Source: Pilatotrama ljubarskyi (lineage: Eukaryota; Basidiomycota; Agaricomycetes; Polyporales; Polyporaceae). Taken from it: DNA of 64,000 bases. The stretch spans positions 340,245-404,244 of the forward strand of contig MU277687.1 of NCBI GenBank assembly GCA_022385805.1, given 5' to 3'. This document shows positions 1 through 12,120 of this stretch, one piece after another (the first letter of the stretch is position 1; each line of letters begins with the position of its first letter). The notes beneath the pieces were generated by a model. The model worked only from the letters and a program-made list of their open reading frames with translations, ran no database searches and was not told the DNA's origin. The position numbers and the translations under genes are program-made.

Positions 1-525
1 GTCCGATTCGTAGGAGCCCGGGCTGACCCAGGAGACGGTGTCGAGGTAGAGGTGGGCGAGGTGCGGGAGGGCGCAGAGGAGGGTCTGGACGCTGCTCAGG
101 TCGCGATGATAGGTGCACTGGAGCGAGAGCGTGGTGAGGGCGGTGAAGGCCTTGAGGGCGCCGCCGAGGGTGTTGAGGTAGGCCATGCCGTCGGAGCTGA
201 TGCCGCGGATGGCGAGGGCGCGGAGGCGGGGGGTGCGGTGGGGAGATAGGTGAGGGGCGAGGTGCTTTGTGAGGACTTGGACCTCGCGATCGGGATGCAT
301 GTCGCGCTTCCAGGAGATGCGCAGTTCGCTGAGGAAGGGGAGGAAGGGCTGGAGGTAGGGGCGGTCGAGGGTGCGGAAGTCGCGGGCGGCGAAGAGGAGG
401 GGGTAGGAGACTGCATGGAGGGCGTGGCTGGCGAGGCAGAGGTTGCGAAGCGCAGCGTGGTCGTGGTCGAGGTAGGAGACGATGTGGGCGAGGAGCTCGA
501 ACGGGAGACGGACCGGGTTGGGCAT
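1..525 (-). CDS. F-box/LRR-like protein, N-terminal part (cut by window edge)
   Basis: An open frame of 175 codons starts at the ATG at 525 and runs off the left edge with no stop or intron. It opens with MPNPVRLPFELLAHIVSYL, which fits the start of an F-box (LPxEL..I..YL), followed by the usual basidiomycete sequence 'LRNLCLASHALHAVSYPLLF'. After that come leucine-rich stretches such as 'LRALAIRG' and 'LTTLSLQC' that look like degenerate LRRs. F-box proteins recruit substrates to SCF ubiquitin ligases, and this family is greatly expanded in Agaricomycetes. No partner or substrate can be named. The C-terminal part lies outside the window, so length and repeat number are unknown. Other frames on both strands here are also open because of high GC and are shadows. 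Confidence 0.75.
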   Translation of the reverse strand, partial: MPNPVRLPFELLAHIVSYLDHDHAALRNLCLASHALHAVSYPLLFAARDFRTLDRPYLQPFLPFLSELRISWKRDMHPDREVQVLTKHLAPHLSPHRTPRLRALAIRGISSDGMAYLNTLGGALKAFTALTTLSLQCTYHRDLSSVQTLLCALPHLAHLYLDTVSWVSPGSYESD

Positions 526-1353
526 GGCGAGGACAAGCGAGGCGGAGAGAGGGGGCGAGTACAGCCGCAGTCAAGAGGAGGAGGGATTATATGTTGGACG
601 GTGCAGGTGACTGGGCTGCTGAGGGAAGAGTAGTGCCATGTGTGCAGCTGGAATGATGATCATTGCGAACACGGCCGGTCGAACCCTGCCCAGCGCCGGA
701 GAAGCTGCTGCAGAAGCACGAAATCCCTCGGTGGAACAGCACCTGATTCGGACACCCATCAGCGTCTCACTCGGGCGTCTCTTCAACCAACAAAGTCACC
801 GGCCTCAGATCACTCGATCACTCCCCTGAGATCACATCGAGTCCATGACGCCGCTTGCATCTCTCCTTTCGCCAGCTTCAGCAGCATCTCGACGCCCTCG
901 CGCGCCCCCTGAAGCTGAAGCCTGCAGAGAGACCCGAGTCAACGCTTCCCATGCGCCAGAAATAACTCACTCACGTGGCGGTGGTCCGTCAATATTCCCG
1001 CTCAAAGTCCTCCAGGGAGTCGCGGTCAACAAGTTGCGGTCGATGTTGTCCATGACAGACGCGTGCTTGTCGTCCGCGACCGTGGCAGCACCGGAGTTCT
1101 ACTACGGAACGGTGGGTGAGAGCATAATACACTGTTCGTGCGCCGTTCCGGATTGCTCATCATCAAACGTGATTTGGTCAATCACTCAAGCCCCATGGCC
1201 AAACGCTGCTGCGATCTCGCGACCACCAGCTGCGAAAACGGGCATCGAAAAGAGCGACGCAATGTCCAGAAAATCACGAGAACTCACATGCAGAGCGTTG
1301 ATACAAAAAGATCATAGCGATGCCGTACGACGAGCCGCACGCACGACCGGTCA
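526..1353. other. Intergenic region between F-box gene and MRD1
   Basis: It holds the F-box promoter and the 3' flank of MRD1. The 197-codon plus-strand frame at 845-1438 overlaps the MRD1 end and resembles no protein family. I see no gene. Confidence 0.5.
586..592 (-). promoter_or_regulatory. TATA-like element upstream of the F-box gene
   Basis: ATATAAT on the minus strand, about 60 bases before the F-box ATG, in otherwise GC-rich DNA. The position suits a core promoter, but no transcript start is visible. Confidence 0.3.
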
Positions 1354-4237
1354 TCACAACTCGTCCTCGCCTTCGCCCTCCCCGTCGCCCATCTCCAGCT
1401 TCCTCTTCCGCCCAGGCATCTCTGCGCCCCCGCCATAGCTGACCCCAGCCTTCTCCCGCAGCTTCTCGACGTCCACCTCGCCCTCCTCCGCCCACTCGAG
1501 CACCAAGTGCCGCCCGAGCAGGTGAGTATGCCGCAAAGTCGCGTACGCGCGCTCCGCCTCGTGCCGCGTCGTGAACTCGAGGAACGCGAACCCGCGCGTG
1601 CGGTGGTCGAACTTCCGTGGCAGCCGTACGGACTTGAGCTGCGCGTGCGCACTGATCCAAACGTAACCGTCAGCGACCCTGTGCATCCGTGAAGAAACAA
1701 AAACGGATAGACAGACGCACCCAAAGAGCTCCCGGACATCCTTCTTCGTCGCCTCGAACGGCACGTTCTTCACGATCATCTTCGTCGTCCGCGCCTTGAT
1801 CGTCTCCTTGTCCGCCTTCGCCCCTTCTCCCTCCTCCGCGCCCCGCCCAGCCCACTTCGCCACCAGCTTGTGCCCGTCCAGCACCATCCCGTCGATGCTC
1901 TTTAGCCCGCGCCGCGCGCCCTCCACCGTGCGGAACCCCACGAAGCCGTACCCTATGCTCAGCCTCGCGCCAGGACGCGCCGGATCCGGCTTCGTCTGCA
2001 CGCGCGCAAACACATAGTCGGGCAGGTGCCGCAGCACCGCCGCGAACTTGTCCGTCGTCGTGCTGAACGAGAGATTCTTCACGAACAGCGTCGTCCCCGC
2101 GCTCATCGGCGGCTCCCCTTCCCCTTCGCCGTCCTTCGCCTCCGCCACCGCGGCGGGCGCGACGTCCGGCACGGCGATCGGCGCCGCGCCTGTCGCGGTG
2201 AGCGGTCCCGGTCCAGCAGAGGGGACGGAGGCGTCGGTGATCGGTTCGTCGGTGATGAACATGCCCTCGGGGCCCTTCTCGAGGTAGACGACCGAGTTGC
2301 CGAGGCGGCGGTACGCGACGGCGCGGAACGCCTTGCGGCCCTCGTCCGCGTGCACGAACTCGACGACGGCGAGCGTGCCCGCGGGGGGCACGAGCACGCG
2401 GCGGAGCTCGCCGTGCGGCTCGAAGAGCGCGCGGACGTCCGCGGCGGACGTGCCGTAGGGAATGTTCTTGACGAGGAGGATGCGGTCGGAGCGCGGGGGC
2501 CGTTTGGAGGGTGATGTGTCGAGCGCGGAGAGGTCGACGCCGTGCTGCTCGAGGAAGGTCTTCGTCTCTTGGATGACGTGCGTCTCGGCGAGGGCGAGCT
2601 TGACGGCCGCGTTGTCCGACTCGGGGTTGAGGATGTCCGCTTTGGAGACGTTCATCCGGTCTGCGATCGACGAGACCACCGCGTCGCTCTGTCACGAAGT
2701 GTGAGAATGGATGCCGGGGCAGGCTGGAAGATATATTCAGGTGCGTATGTACGTACATTCATGTACAACATGGCCCAATTGAACTCCTTCCCCGCCATCG
2801 CCTTCCGCTTCGCCTCCCGGTCCTGCTTCAGCGTCCGCTTCTTCCCCTCGCCCTCCCCACTCGCCTCCTTGCCCTTCCGGTCCAGCGCGGGGAGGATGTG
2901 GAGCAGGCGTCCCTGGAAAGACGTCTTGTCCAGCGCCTCGTACGCCGCGAGCGCGTCTTCGGGTTTCGCGAACGATACGTACGCGAGGCCCTTGGACTGC
3001 TTCGTGCTTGGGTCTAGTACCAAGTGTGCCTGAGGATGATGTCGTCAGCGAGTTGTTCGTGCGGAGGTACGAGGACGACGCGAGAAGGGGGCAGTGTCAG
3101 AATATATTTCTACTATCGGTTTTCCCTGAGGATCAGCACCCTCGCAAGCGAGTCTGATGTCCCTATTTATGTTTGTCATCTCGAGAGACCCCTCTCACCC
3201 GCGTCGTCGAGAAAAAGCGGCATAGTCCAAGTGGACCATGCGACAAGGAATACATGCTCACCTGAGAAACTTCGCCGTATCGCTGGAATAGCTCCCGTAG
3301 CTCGTCTTCAGTACATGTGAAAGCGAGATTACGAATGAATAGTCGTGACGTCTGCAGGATGGTTGCCTTCGCGGGGTCTGGAGGCTCTGACGCATCCTGT
3401 GGCTCAAAGGTTAGCTGTACGGGAGATGAAGGCAAGCGGATGAATCACGGACCTCCTCATCGCCCTCGCTCTCAGCGTCCTCCATGGGCTCGTCGTCAGA
3501 CTGCTCGTACACCTTCTCCGGCTCCTCCGGGTCCTCGAGAGTGGGCTTCATATGCCTCTTCAGCCAGTCAAGGTCGGAGACTGGCTCCGCTGCTGCATCA
3601 GCCTGCTCCGGCTGCTCGCCCTCTTCTTCTGCCTTCTTCGCTTTGTCCTTGGACTTCTTACCCTTCTTAGTCGCCTCCGCCTCTGCGAGAGCCGAGGTAG
3701 ATGCAACAGGCGCAGGCGCAGGGTCGTCGTCCTTCCATGAGGGACCTTTCTTTGTACGCGGCTGCATAACCTGTAAGAACTCGACCGCGAGGTCTCCCTT
3801 CGCATCCGTCTTCTTGGACTTGTCCTTCGAAGAGGACTTGGACGCCTTCTTCTCAGGCTTGGCCTCCTCCACCTCAGCTGGGGAAGGGCCTAATCGTGGA
3901 CGCTTGTTCGGTCGCGGTGCAGGAGCATCCTTCGCACCCTACAGACCCAGATCAGATGATGTGAGAGGACGAGGCGACTGAGGGAACGCACTTCGACGAT
4001 GTCGACCGTGATCCTCGACGAATCAACGAACGACCTGTTGAACCACTTCTTCGCGCGCTCTGCCTCCTGCGGGGACTTGTACCCAATGAAGCCGAACCGA
4101 CGCGACGTCCCGTCCGGCTTCAGCATGAGCCTCACATCGGTGAGCGTACCCCCCGGCCCGTTGGGCGACTCGAAGTGCTTGCGCAGGCGCTCCTGCGTGA
4201 AGTACGCGGGGAGGTTCTTCACTATCAGACGAGACAT
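1354..4237 (-). CDS. MRD1: Mrd1, multiple-RRM ribosome biogenesis protein
   Basis: Six exons: 4237-3992, 3938-3453, 3414-3262, 3029-2757, 2688-1721 and 1651-1354, giving 807 residues, normal for fungal Mrd1. The family binds pre-rRNA and U3 snoRNA in the nucleolus and is needed for release of the 18S precursor. Five RRMs are visible: about residues 2-82 (opening MSRLIVKNLPAYFT), 268-345 (RLFIRNLAF), 455-525 (ILLVKNIPYG), 580-665 (TLFVKNLSFS) and 690-770 (MIVKNVPFEA). A Lys/Glu-rich linker of about 180 residues separates RRM1 from RRM2. The Mrd1 hallmark linker 'FNWAMLYMN/SDAVVSSIADR' spans the exon 4/5 junction and supports that splice. Intron 3 is long (232 bases), while the 69-base last intron is a multiple of three and stop-free, so reading through it gives a false longer frame. 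It shares a 289-base upstream region with prefoldin subunit 3. Confidence 0.97.
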
Positions 4238-4526
4238 CGTAACGGCTGCCAAGTCATGCAATAGATTGGGTGGGAATGGGGAGAAAGGGGGAGAAAGGGA
4301 GGGGCCAACGAGATGGAGGAGACAAGGCAAAAATTGGCGGACATATACGCGTTGTTTTGAGCGCCGACGAGCGGACCTCGAACTGCGCTCAGACGCCCAA
4401 GGCATACCTGGGCGTTTATCGCCCTGTCCTCCACAATCGAATTCGAAGAGAGCTCTGACTTCACTCGCTCAACCAGTGCCGGCTGCTCTCTTGCGTGGGC
4501 TGTATCCCTCTGGCCATTGATAATCC
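4238..4526. promoter_or_regulatory. Short divergent promoter region, MRD1 / PAC10
   Basis: The start codons of MRD1 (-, 4237) and prefoldin subunit 3 (+, 4527) are only 289 bases apart, so both promoters and 5' UTRs must share this segment. No clear TATA box is present. Co-expression of two growth-linked genes is an inference. Confidence 0.5.
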
Positions 4527-5412
4527 ATGTCAAAACTTGCGACAGACAAGCAGGAGCGCAATCCGCGGGGGATTCCGAAGGCGCCGTTCATCGTGCGTCC
4601 TCGGCGTCATCTCATCGTGCGCGGGGACATCGTATTCATGCTGTACAATTCAGGCAGATGTCGCTGAGTTTCTTGGGCCCGACCCAAGCCCCGAGAGTGC
4701 CCTGAAAGAGTTCCAGGCAGCATTGGCGTGCGTGCTCGAGCAGTATCCTTGTGTAGTCGCCTCGCTTACGGTACACGGAACTGCGATAGAAAGTATCGCT
4801 ACATGGATCACAACTTGACGCAGAGACGGCGGGGACTCGAGGACAAGATCCCAGATATCAAGAAGACGCTAGCCATGGTCGAATTCCTCCAGGAGCGAAG
4901 AGTGAGTACGATACACGATCTTCCTAGCCTGCTGCTCACGGTGCACGATTTACTCGTCTTGCTAGGAAGGAAAGAGTAGCTCAGAGGGCGGCGAAGATGA
5001 CCTGGATGACGACCTTGAAGGCGGCGACGGTGCCGGAAAGCCCCTCACCACGACATTCGAGTTGAACGATACCCTGTATGCCGAAGCTCAGCTGGAGGAT
5101 ACGGACACAGTATATCTTTGGTTAGGAGTACGTCACACGCCCTCAGTTCGTTTCTTATGCTCACCGTTCGGCATCCAGGCGAACGTCATGCTTTCCTACA
5201 AGCTACCAGCAGCGATCTCGTTACTTCGATCGAAGCTCGAGTCGGCGCAAAGCAGCCTGGCGACAGTGATCGAAGACCTCGAGTTCCTCAGAGAGCAAAT
5301 CACGGTGATGGAGGTCAACACTGCGCGCGTGTACAACTGGGACGTGAAGCGGCGGCGAGAGCTCCGCGAGAAGGAGGCAAAAGAAGGCAAAGTAGAGGCG
5401 AAGGCTGGCTGA
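4527..5412 (+). CDS. PAC10: Prefoldin subunit 3 (VBP1/Pac10)
   Basis: Five exons: 4527-4592, 4654-4727, 4790-4901, 4966-5127 and 5179-5412, giving 215 residues. Prefoldin is a cytosolic hexamer that hands nascent actin and tubulin to the TRiC/CCT chaperonin; subunit 3 is one of its two alpha subunits. Family signatures are 'NPRGIPKAPFI' near the N-terminus, 'KYRYMDHNLTQRR' at the start of the first coiled coil, 'DTVYLWLGANVML' in the beta-hairpin region, and 'LEFLREQITVMEVNTARVYN' in the second helix. The start ATG gives MSKLATDKQERNPRG. Each junction is fixed by unbroken homology across it (for example WLG/ANVML). An acidic, glycine-rich insert of about 20 residues follows the first coiled coil. 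The Lys/Glu-rich C-terminus is typical. Confidence 0.97.
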
Positions 5413-5806
5413 GACAATCACTATCCGCAGTGGATACCTGTACGAATTGCTGTATATTGGCTGGACCTCTACGAAGGCCCTTCTGCATCCGATTGACTCT
5501 GATTACGGTGTAGAAGAGCATGTAAGACGTAGAATACCTTGAGAACTTCACCTCGAAAGACACTGACCCAGGAGCTTGAAGTCGTGGACGAGCTCGCACA
5601 CGTGACCCGCGACGCGTCATTAGCGCTGACAACCATGCGACGCGTCGTGCTTCCTTTGTCCGCTACCACCACCATCCCGGTCGACAGCTGCTGCCCGGTC
5701 GTGGTTTCGCTCGCGCCCCGGCCGCGGGGAGTCCAATATCTACGGACTACTTTTGAACCCTTGCTGATTACTCGGACCTTCAACTGGGCCTCCTTGACGA
5801 GTCGAC
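5413..5806. other. Intergenic, PAC10 to SHPRH-like gene
   Basis: 394 bases between two plus-strand genes, expected to hold the PAC10 3' end and the next promoter. No conserved coding sequence was seen. Confidence 0.4.
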
Positions 5807-8800
5807 ATGCGTTCGGACGAAACCGATCACCTGGAAAGTGTTCGCCGATACTCACCGCCAGGCTTGGACCAGCCGCGGCTGCCTTTATCTAGGTTTCTCG
5901 ACATTCTTGAAGCACACGATTATTGGGAGTCTTTCAGGAGCACAGGCAAGGCGAAGGGTAAGAAGCGCTCCCTCGATGTAGAAACCGAGGAACCGCGCAA
6001 GCGAGCCAAAGTCTCGGAGGATGCATACGTCGCTAGCGGAGCCGGTAGCCATGAACGGCTGGTGCAAGTATATCAGCGCACCTTCAAAATACGCTATACC
6101 ACTGCTCCCGGCCCTTACAATGTGAGCGACGAGGAAGCCGAGGATCGTGGCTGGGTGGAACAAGAACATAAACTGCGAGAGTGGCTGTCTTCGCGCGCTC
6201 CTCCTGATGGTGATCCCGCCATAATCCCTCTCGGCACTTCGTCCATTACGCAGTCCGGCGATGTCCTCGACCCGAGAAATGATACCCAGACCTTGCTGTC
6301 GTTGCCGGCGACTTACGACTACCCATTCAACACAGACGACTATGATCTCCACGCCCGATCGTACGCCCTTCGTGATCCTTTTGGCGCATTCCTTATCCTT
6401 GCGGGGGACGGCCGCGCGTGCTTGCGCGCTCACGTATCGCTTGCGGTGCCACCGAAGTCGGCTCCGGTGGAGGATCGCCAGCTACCCTTCATTCTTCGCG
6501 TGCAAGTGGACTGCTCTTACGTCTGTCCGAAGATCTTTGAGCCAGTTATCTCTCTCGGCAAAGCTCACGCGGACAACTCTAGAGCTGCTACCGTCCAAGA
6601 TGCACAACGTCGCCTTCTCTTGTTCACCTTCCCTCCAGCAGAACCACTGCCAGAAAGCTATAGAGGGACAACAGACATCCCGCTGCTGTTCACTGTGCTC
6701 CGCCCCGCACCTGCCCTACCGTCTTCAGAAGCAAACGACGCGCTGCAACCAGACTCCCTTTTGCCTACTCTGCTCCCTTTCCAACGCCGGACCGTCGCTT
6801 GGATGCTTGGAAGGGAAGAAATGGTGGTCACCGCGTCCGGCGCAATTGTTCCGAAATCTGACGACAGTGTTGCCTCCCAATCTCTGCCTTTGTTTTGGGA
6901 AGCCGTAGTCGTTTCGCCTGACGAGACGTGGTACGTTAACCGGCTTCGCGGTCTCGTCTCGCCTAAGCCACCCTCGTCAGAGGACGACGAGCTGAACGAA
7001 GACGCTGCTGGGGGCATCGTAGCCGAGGAGCCAGGACTAGGAAAGACTCTAGAGTGCATCTCTGCGATCATCCTCAATCCCGCTGTCGGCCGCACTCCGC
7101 AAAATACGCGGTGGGATGCCGCTGCGCAAATTGACATCAAGGAGGTCAAGGTGTGTCGCGTAATGTCCTGAATAGGACCTCTTCGACCTCACGTTTGCTT
7201 CCTATCAGACCACGCTCATTGTCACCCCGCCCTCCCTTGCACCTCAGTGGGCGGATGAACTTGCTACGCACGCTCCTACTCTCAAGGTGCTCGTGTACGA
7301 CGGTTGGCAGAAAGTCCCTGTTCCCATCTCTGAGAAAGACATTGTCGCTGAGCGCGAGAAGCGGTGGAAGCAGAAGGCCAAGGAGCGAGCTCGCACTTCT
7401 AAGGCCAAAGGCAAACGGAAGGGTGTCGCCGCAGATGAGATGGACGTCGACGACGACCCGCCCACCAAAGAGGACCAGACTGACGACGTGCAAGACTGGT
7501 GCGCATACGTCAATACGTTCGACGTGTGTATCACCACGTACACGGTTTTGCAACACGATCTCGGCGTCGCACGGCCACCACCCAACCGTCCGCGCCGAGC
7601 CTTTGTGGACTATGGGAATAGCAGTCGTTCTCGCAGCCCGCTCGTCATGTGTGAATGGTACCGCGTGATCATGGACGAGGTGCAGATGGTCGGAGGAGGC
7701 AAGGCAGAGTAGGTGGTCGTGTTTATAGTGTCACCGTCTGGTGGGCGGTTGTGTGACTGTGTTTTTCTCAGGGAAATGGTGTCGCTCATTCCGCGGTTGT
7801 CATCCTTTGCTGTATCCGGAACGCCTGCGAGATCGCAAGTGGCGGATCTGATCCACGTACTCAAGTGAGTAGAGCCGCGCTTCCCAGTGTTAACATGCTC
7901 ACGCGCTATAGATTCCTCCGGGTGAAGGCCGTCACGGACAGTCCTAGAGCATGGACTCGTCTTCTACTCCCGGGTTACGTGCATGAGTTTATCCAACTAT
8001 TCCGCCGATACGCTGTCAGGTACGTGCTGCAACCATCCCGACTGGAGTCACGCGAATCGATATCTGTGCAGGACGATGAAGGAGGCTGTCAAGGACGAAC
8101 TCACCATACCTCCACAAACTCGCTATCTCGTCCCGATCGAGCTTGGCAGGGTAGAACGCCATGTAAGTAGACTCTTGTTCTTGACACCGCGCAATGGCTG
8201 GACCATCTCGTAGGTGTACGACCAAACGCTTGACGCAGCGCTGCTTGACCTCGGTCTCGACGCACGCGGGGTCGCCGCGACCGAGAACTGGGAAGTGGAC
8301 GTCGGGAAGCTGCGCTACTGGCTCCGCAAACTGCGGGGTATCTGTACGCACCCTCAGGTCGGACAGCTCCTTGGGCACGGTGGTGCGGACAAGCTACACA
8401 AGCCCGGTGTACTCAAGAGCATGGCGGAAGTGCTTGAGGTGCGTGGGTTGCTCAGAGTCCCCGGAAGTGTACTGAGAGTGATCTGTCCGCGCACTCATCT
8501 CTAGAGTATGCGAGAGCAGAACTGGAAGAATTATATGGAGGATAGGAAGAGCAAGGTGCGCCATCATAATGGTACCTCATCATCGATAGACGAACTTGAC
8601 GATGTTCTCAGGTCTCAGCTATGGCCTCCCTGGCACAGCTCCTTCAGCAGGACGAAATGAATCCGCATCGTTACCGTGAAGCGCTCGATGTACTGCTGAA
8701 CGCCGAGAAAGAGGCTCAGAAGCTGGTGGACGACCTCGCAGCGGCGCTCGCTGAGCATGCCAAAGAAGGCGAGAAGCTCAAAGCGGAGACTGCCAAGCGG

Positions 8801-11800
8801 CGGGAGGAGCGGCGGGAGGCGAGAGCTCATCACGCGGATGACAATGGGAAGGGGAAGGGTCGCGCGCGAAGTGACACTCCGGAGGGTGACAATGTGGACG
8901 CCGATGAAGAGGGTCTGCCACATAACCCGATCGGAGACGCGCACAGGGCAAAGTTGGGTATGCTCCAGAACCGCCTGCGCGATGCACGGATAGTTCTACA
9001 CAAGGTAAAGTTCTTGCAGGGCGACGTATATCATGTCCTCGGCGAGCAATACGCGAACCAGGAGAACGATGCGTACGCGGCTGCTGAGGAGCTTCGGCGC
9101 GTCCTGCTCAAGGGTTGGTGCTACCTGTTCGTTTTACAGGCCTCTGTCTGATATGCGAGCCCTCTAGGAACCGAAGAGGCTGCTGAGCGTGCGATGACGT
9201 ACCTAGATCGTGATCCAGTCGTAAAGGCTCTCAAGGAAAATGACCTGTTCGTGAAGGTTCCTTACCTCGGCAAAGGCGGTATCAAGTCGCACGAGCTGGT
9301 ATGCATGTTACAAACAGTATCTCACTGCCCTCTTTGCTGACACGTAGGGGATAGATGGATGAGGCGAACGAGCTCATAGATGGTCTGCTCAACGAACAAT
9401 CCAAGCTTCTCTGGCAATGGCGCTCCAAGCTCATCGCCCTACTCACGCAGCCACTGGGATCGAAAGATCAGGACGCGGATGGGCAGGAGTACACTCGCAG
9501 CCTTGAGACGCAGGGAGAAGCCGAGGCATATCTCCAGGCCTACGCAGCGCTGCTCGCCGATCGCCGGGAGACGCTCACCGCCGAGCGTACGCTCCTCGCC
9601 GCCCACGACGTCAGGGAGGTCAAAGCGAGGAAGACCAAGGCCGCACGCGGAACGCGCTATCTGGCGGGGGGTGACACTGAGGATCTGAACCTCCACAAGC
9701 TACAAGACCACGATGTGCAGCCTGAACACGAAGTCATGTTGAAGACACTGAATGATGAACGGAAAGCGCTCCTAGACGAATTCGACCCCGGGCGCGCCAT
9801 CAAGTCCATCATGGTCGATCTCAATAATGTTGCTGTGGGTATCGTCAAGGATGACGACCCCGAGAAGATCATCGCGAAAGAGGCAGTCGCGAAGCTGCGC
9901 TCGCTCATTGCTGAACAAGGTCAGCGAACGGTTTGATGCTCAGGTAGGACGTGGCTAACACTCATATGACAGGGAAGTTGGTAGACAAGCTCCAGAATGA
10001 CCTAGCACACCTCAGGAAAGCCTTCAACGAGCGTATATCGTGCGTCCATCCACCTGTCGAACGTTTGATCTGTGCCACTGACAGGTTATGCTAGGTACTT
10101 CCGGCAGCTGCAAGAGATTTCCGACACAGTCGCAGAGGCTGCTTGGGAAGGTGACGTGCGAGATGCTATCAACGAAAGTCGTCAGCAGCAAGCCGTCCTC
10201 GAGACTAAGATCAACGCTGCACGTGCGCGGCAGCGCTATATGGACAACCTGAGCAAGTCTCACGAAGAGGGAACCTTAGACGAAGACGATAGAACATGCA
10301 TCCTTTGCAAGTGTGATTTCATCAGGGGATACATCACTCCATGGTACGTCAACCAGAGCGGGCTTGTATCTGCGTGTGCTCACAACCCACGAAGCGCTCA
10401 TGTATACTGCGAGGTACGTCCCGTTATCGGTACGAAAAGGGTTAGTCGTCTCACAACAGACATAGGACTGCATGAAGGCCTGGCTCTCCAAAGCAGGCAG
10501 CAAGGCGTGCCCGGTCTGCCGAGTCCCCATCAACACCGACCAGCTTCAACGCTTCACCATCGACCAGAAACCTGGTGAAGCGGCTCAGCCTCCACCGAAG
10601 ATACTTAGCAATCACGAGGTCGTCCCGCGTTCTCGGAGGGAGATTCAATACAACTTCATAGACCCGCAGGTGATGCAAGACATCCAGGCGATGGAGTCGT
10701 ATGGCAGTTATGGGAGCAAGATCGAGACGCTCGTGCGGCATCTGCTGTACTTGGAAATCACCGATCCCGGTGCGAAGAGTATCGTGTTCTCCGCTTGGGC
10801 CGTTTCTCTGCTGAGTGCGTCTTCCATATCGATCCTGGTTGCGTTGGAGACTGAAACCTTCTTGCATTGAGTTATCCAACATGCACTCCAAGCGAATGGT
10901 CTGCGACTTTACTCATGGATCGGCATCTGTATGGGCAGTGAACTGACCCACTAGACTAGGTATTTCATGCCTCAGGATAGACCAGAACACCGGTAAGCAG
11001 AATGCGGCGAAGAGGTTCCGAACGGACCCTAGCATCTCCGTCCTGCTCCTCCATGGGTGAGTCCCCCATAGCGTGCCATGGATTTTTATACCGCTGGCAT
11101 CCTATGTCACCTGCTCTGACATCGCATATCCTGGACAGCGAACGTGAGAACGCCGGACTGAACGTCACCTGCGCTTCGCGCGTCTTCTTGGTGGAGAGCG
11201 TAGTTCACCATGCATTCGAAGTCCAAGGTTCGCAGGTTATTGTGGTTGACCAGCGACGGAGACTGACCTCCTTCCAGCGATCGCTCGTATTGATCGCATG
11301 GGCCAGACCAAGCCCACTGAAGGTGCGCTCTGAGCTCAGTTTACGCGTTACGCAACTTGCAGATCCTCATCATGCTCTGACAGTCTACTGCTACTACGCC
11401 GAGGATACGGTGGAACGCAATATCCTGGACCTGGCTGCGAAGCAAGGCCTCTCGCTTTACACGCGTGACAACGCCGCTGGGACCCTGAACGTCACGCCGT
11501 TCACGGTCGACTCGGACAAGAAGAAGGTAGATGCGCCTGCGAACAAGGTGCAGAAGGGCGATTTCGTTTACAAGTGAGTGATGCCGAATCAGGCCTTCCC
11601 CTTCACCGATGGGTCCTGACATGGCATACGACAGGACTGAAGACATGCTCGCGATCCTCTTCCCTCACCTATACGAGGACATAGAGTACTTGCTACCTCC
11701 TGAAGAGCTTGGGCAGGAGAATGCGAGGACGCATGGATCAGGAGATTCCGGTGCAAGAGTGTCCCTCATCGCTCAAGGCAACGCGATCGCAGGACCATCC

Positions 11801-11818
11801 AGCTCTCGAGGGGCTTGA
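5807..11818 (+). CDS. SHPRH/Irc20-type SNF2 ATPase with RING finger (putative E3 ubiquitin ligase)
   Basis: Twenty exons splice to 1,651 residues: 5807-7150, 7209-7708, 7772-7864, 7912-8019, 8072-8162, 8214-8438, 8505-8555, 8612-9113, 9168-9298, 9355-9919, 9973-10039, 10095-10343, 10395-10413, 10466-10814, 10872-10928, 10960-11056, 11139-11227, 11278-11322, 11384-11573 and 11635-11818. ATPase lobe 1 has motif I 'EEPGLGKTLE' (about 410), motif Ia 'TTLIVTPPSLAPQW', a DEVQ Walker B (about 604) as in SHPRH, and motif III 'SGTPA'. A helical insert of about 600 residues precedes a C3HC4 RING (about 1294-1335, CILC...CAHVYCEDC...CPVC). Lobe 2 has 'KSIVFSAW', 'GERENAGLNVT' and 'ARIDRMGQTKPTEVY'. The RING between the lobes and the DEVQ box place it in the SHPRH/Irc20 branch: a nuclear DNA-dependent ATPase and ubiquitin ligase linked to repair and recombination. 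Exon 15/16 borders are the least certain. Confidence 0.92.
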
Positions 11819-12120
11819 AAACGGATGTTCCTGCACATGTTTCCCCCGCCTGCCACATAGATCCTACGATGTCGGACCAGATGTACTATAAATTGCTCGC
11901 ATATATACCGCCCGAAGAGTCACGTACCGGCAGCCGCGGTACTCGAGGCGAGGACCGAGTGGGACTCGTCGAGTGGTTCGTCTCGGCGATCGGAGCTGCA
12001 GCGCTCCGGGCCGATCGCCGGTTGCTCGGAATCCGCGCCCTGCGTCATCGTGCGCATACGCTCTTGCTCGTTTACCTCTATCAATCGTTTCGTGTCTTGG
12101 TCCGTAGTTTAGTGAACAAT
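11819..12120. other. Intergenic, SHPRH-like gene to FMP46
   Basis: 302 bases between two plus-strand genes. No coding signal was seen. Confidence 0.4.

Noticed and set aside
845..1438. 197-codon plus frame at the left side
   Set aside because: It is antisense to the MRD1 3' end, with a low-complexity Ser/Pro tail and no domain.
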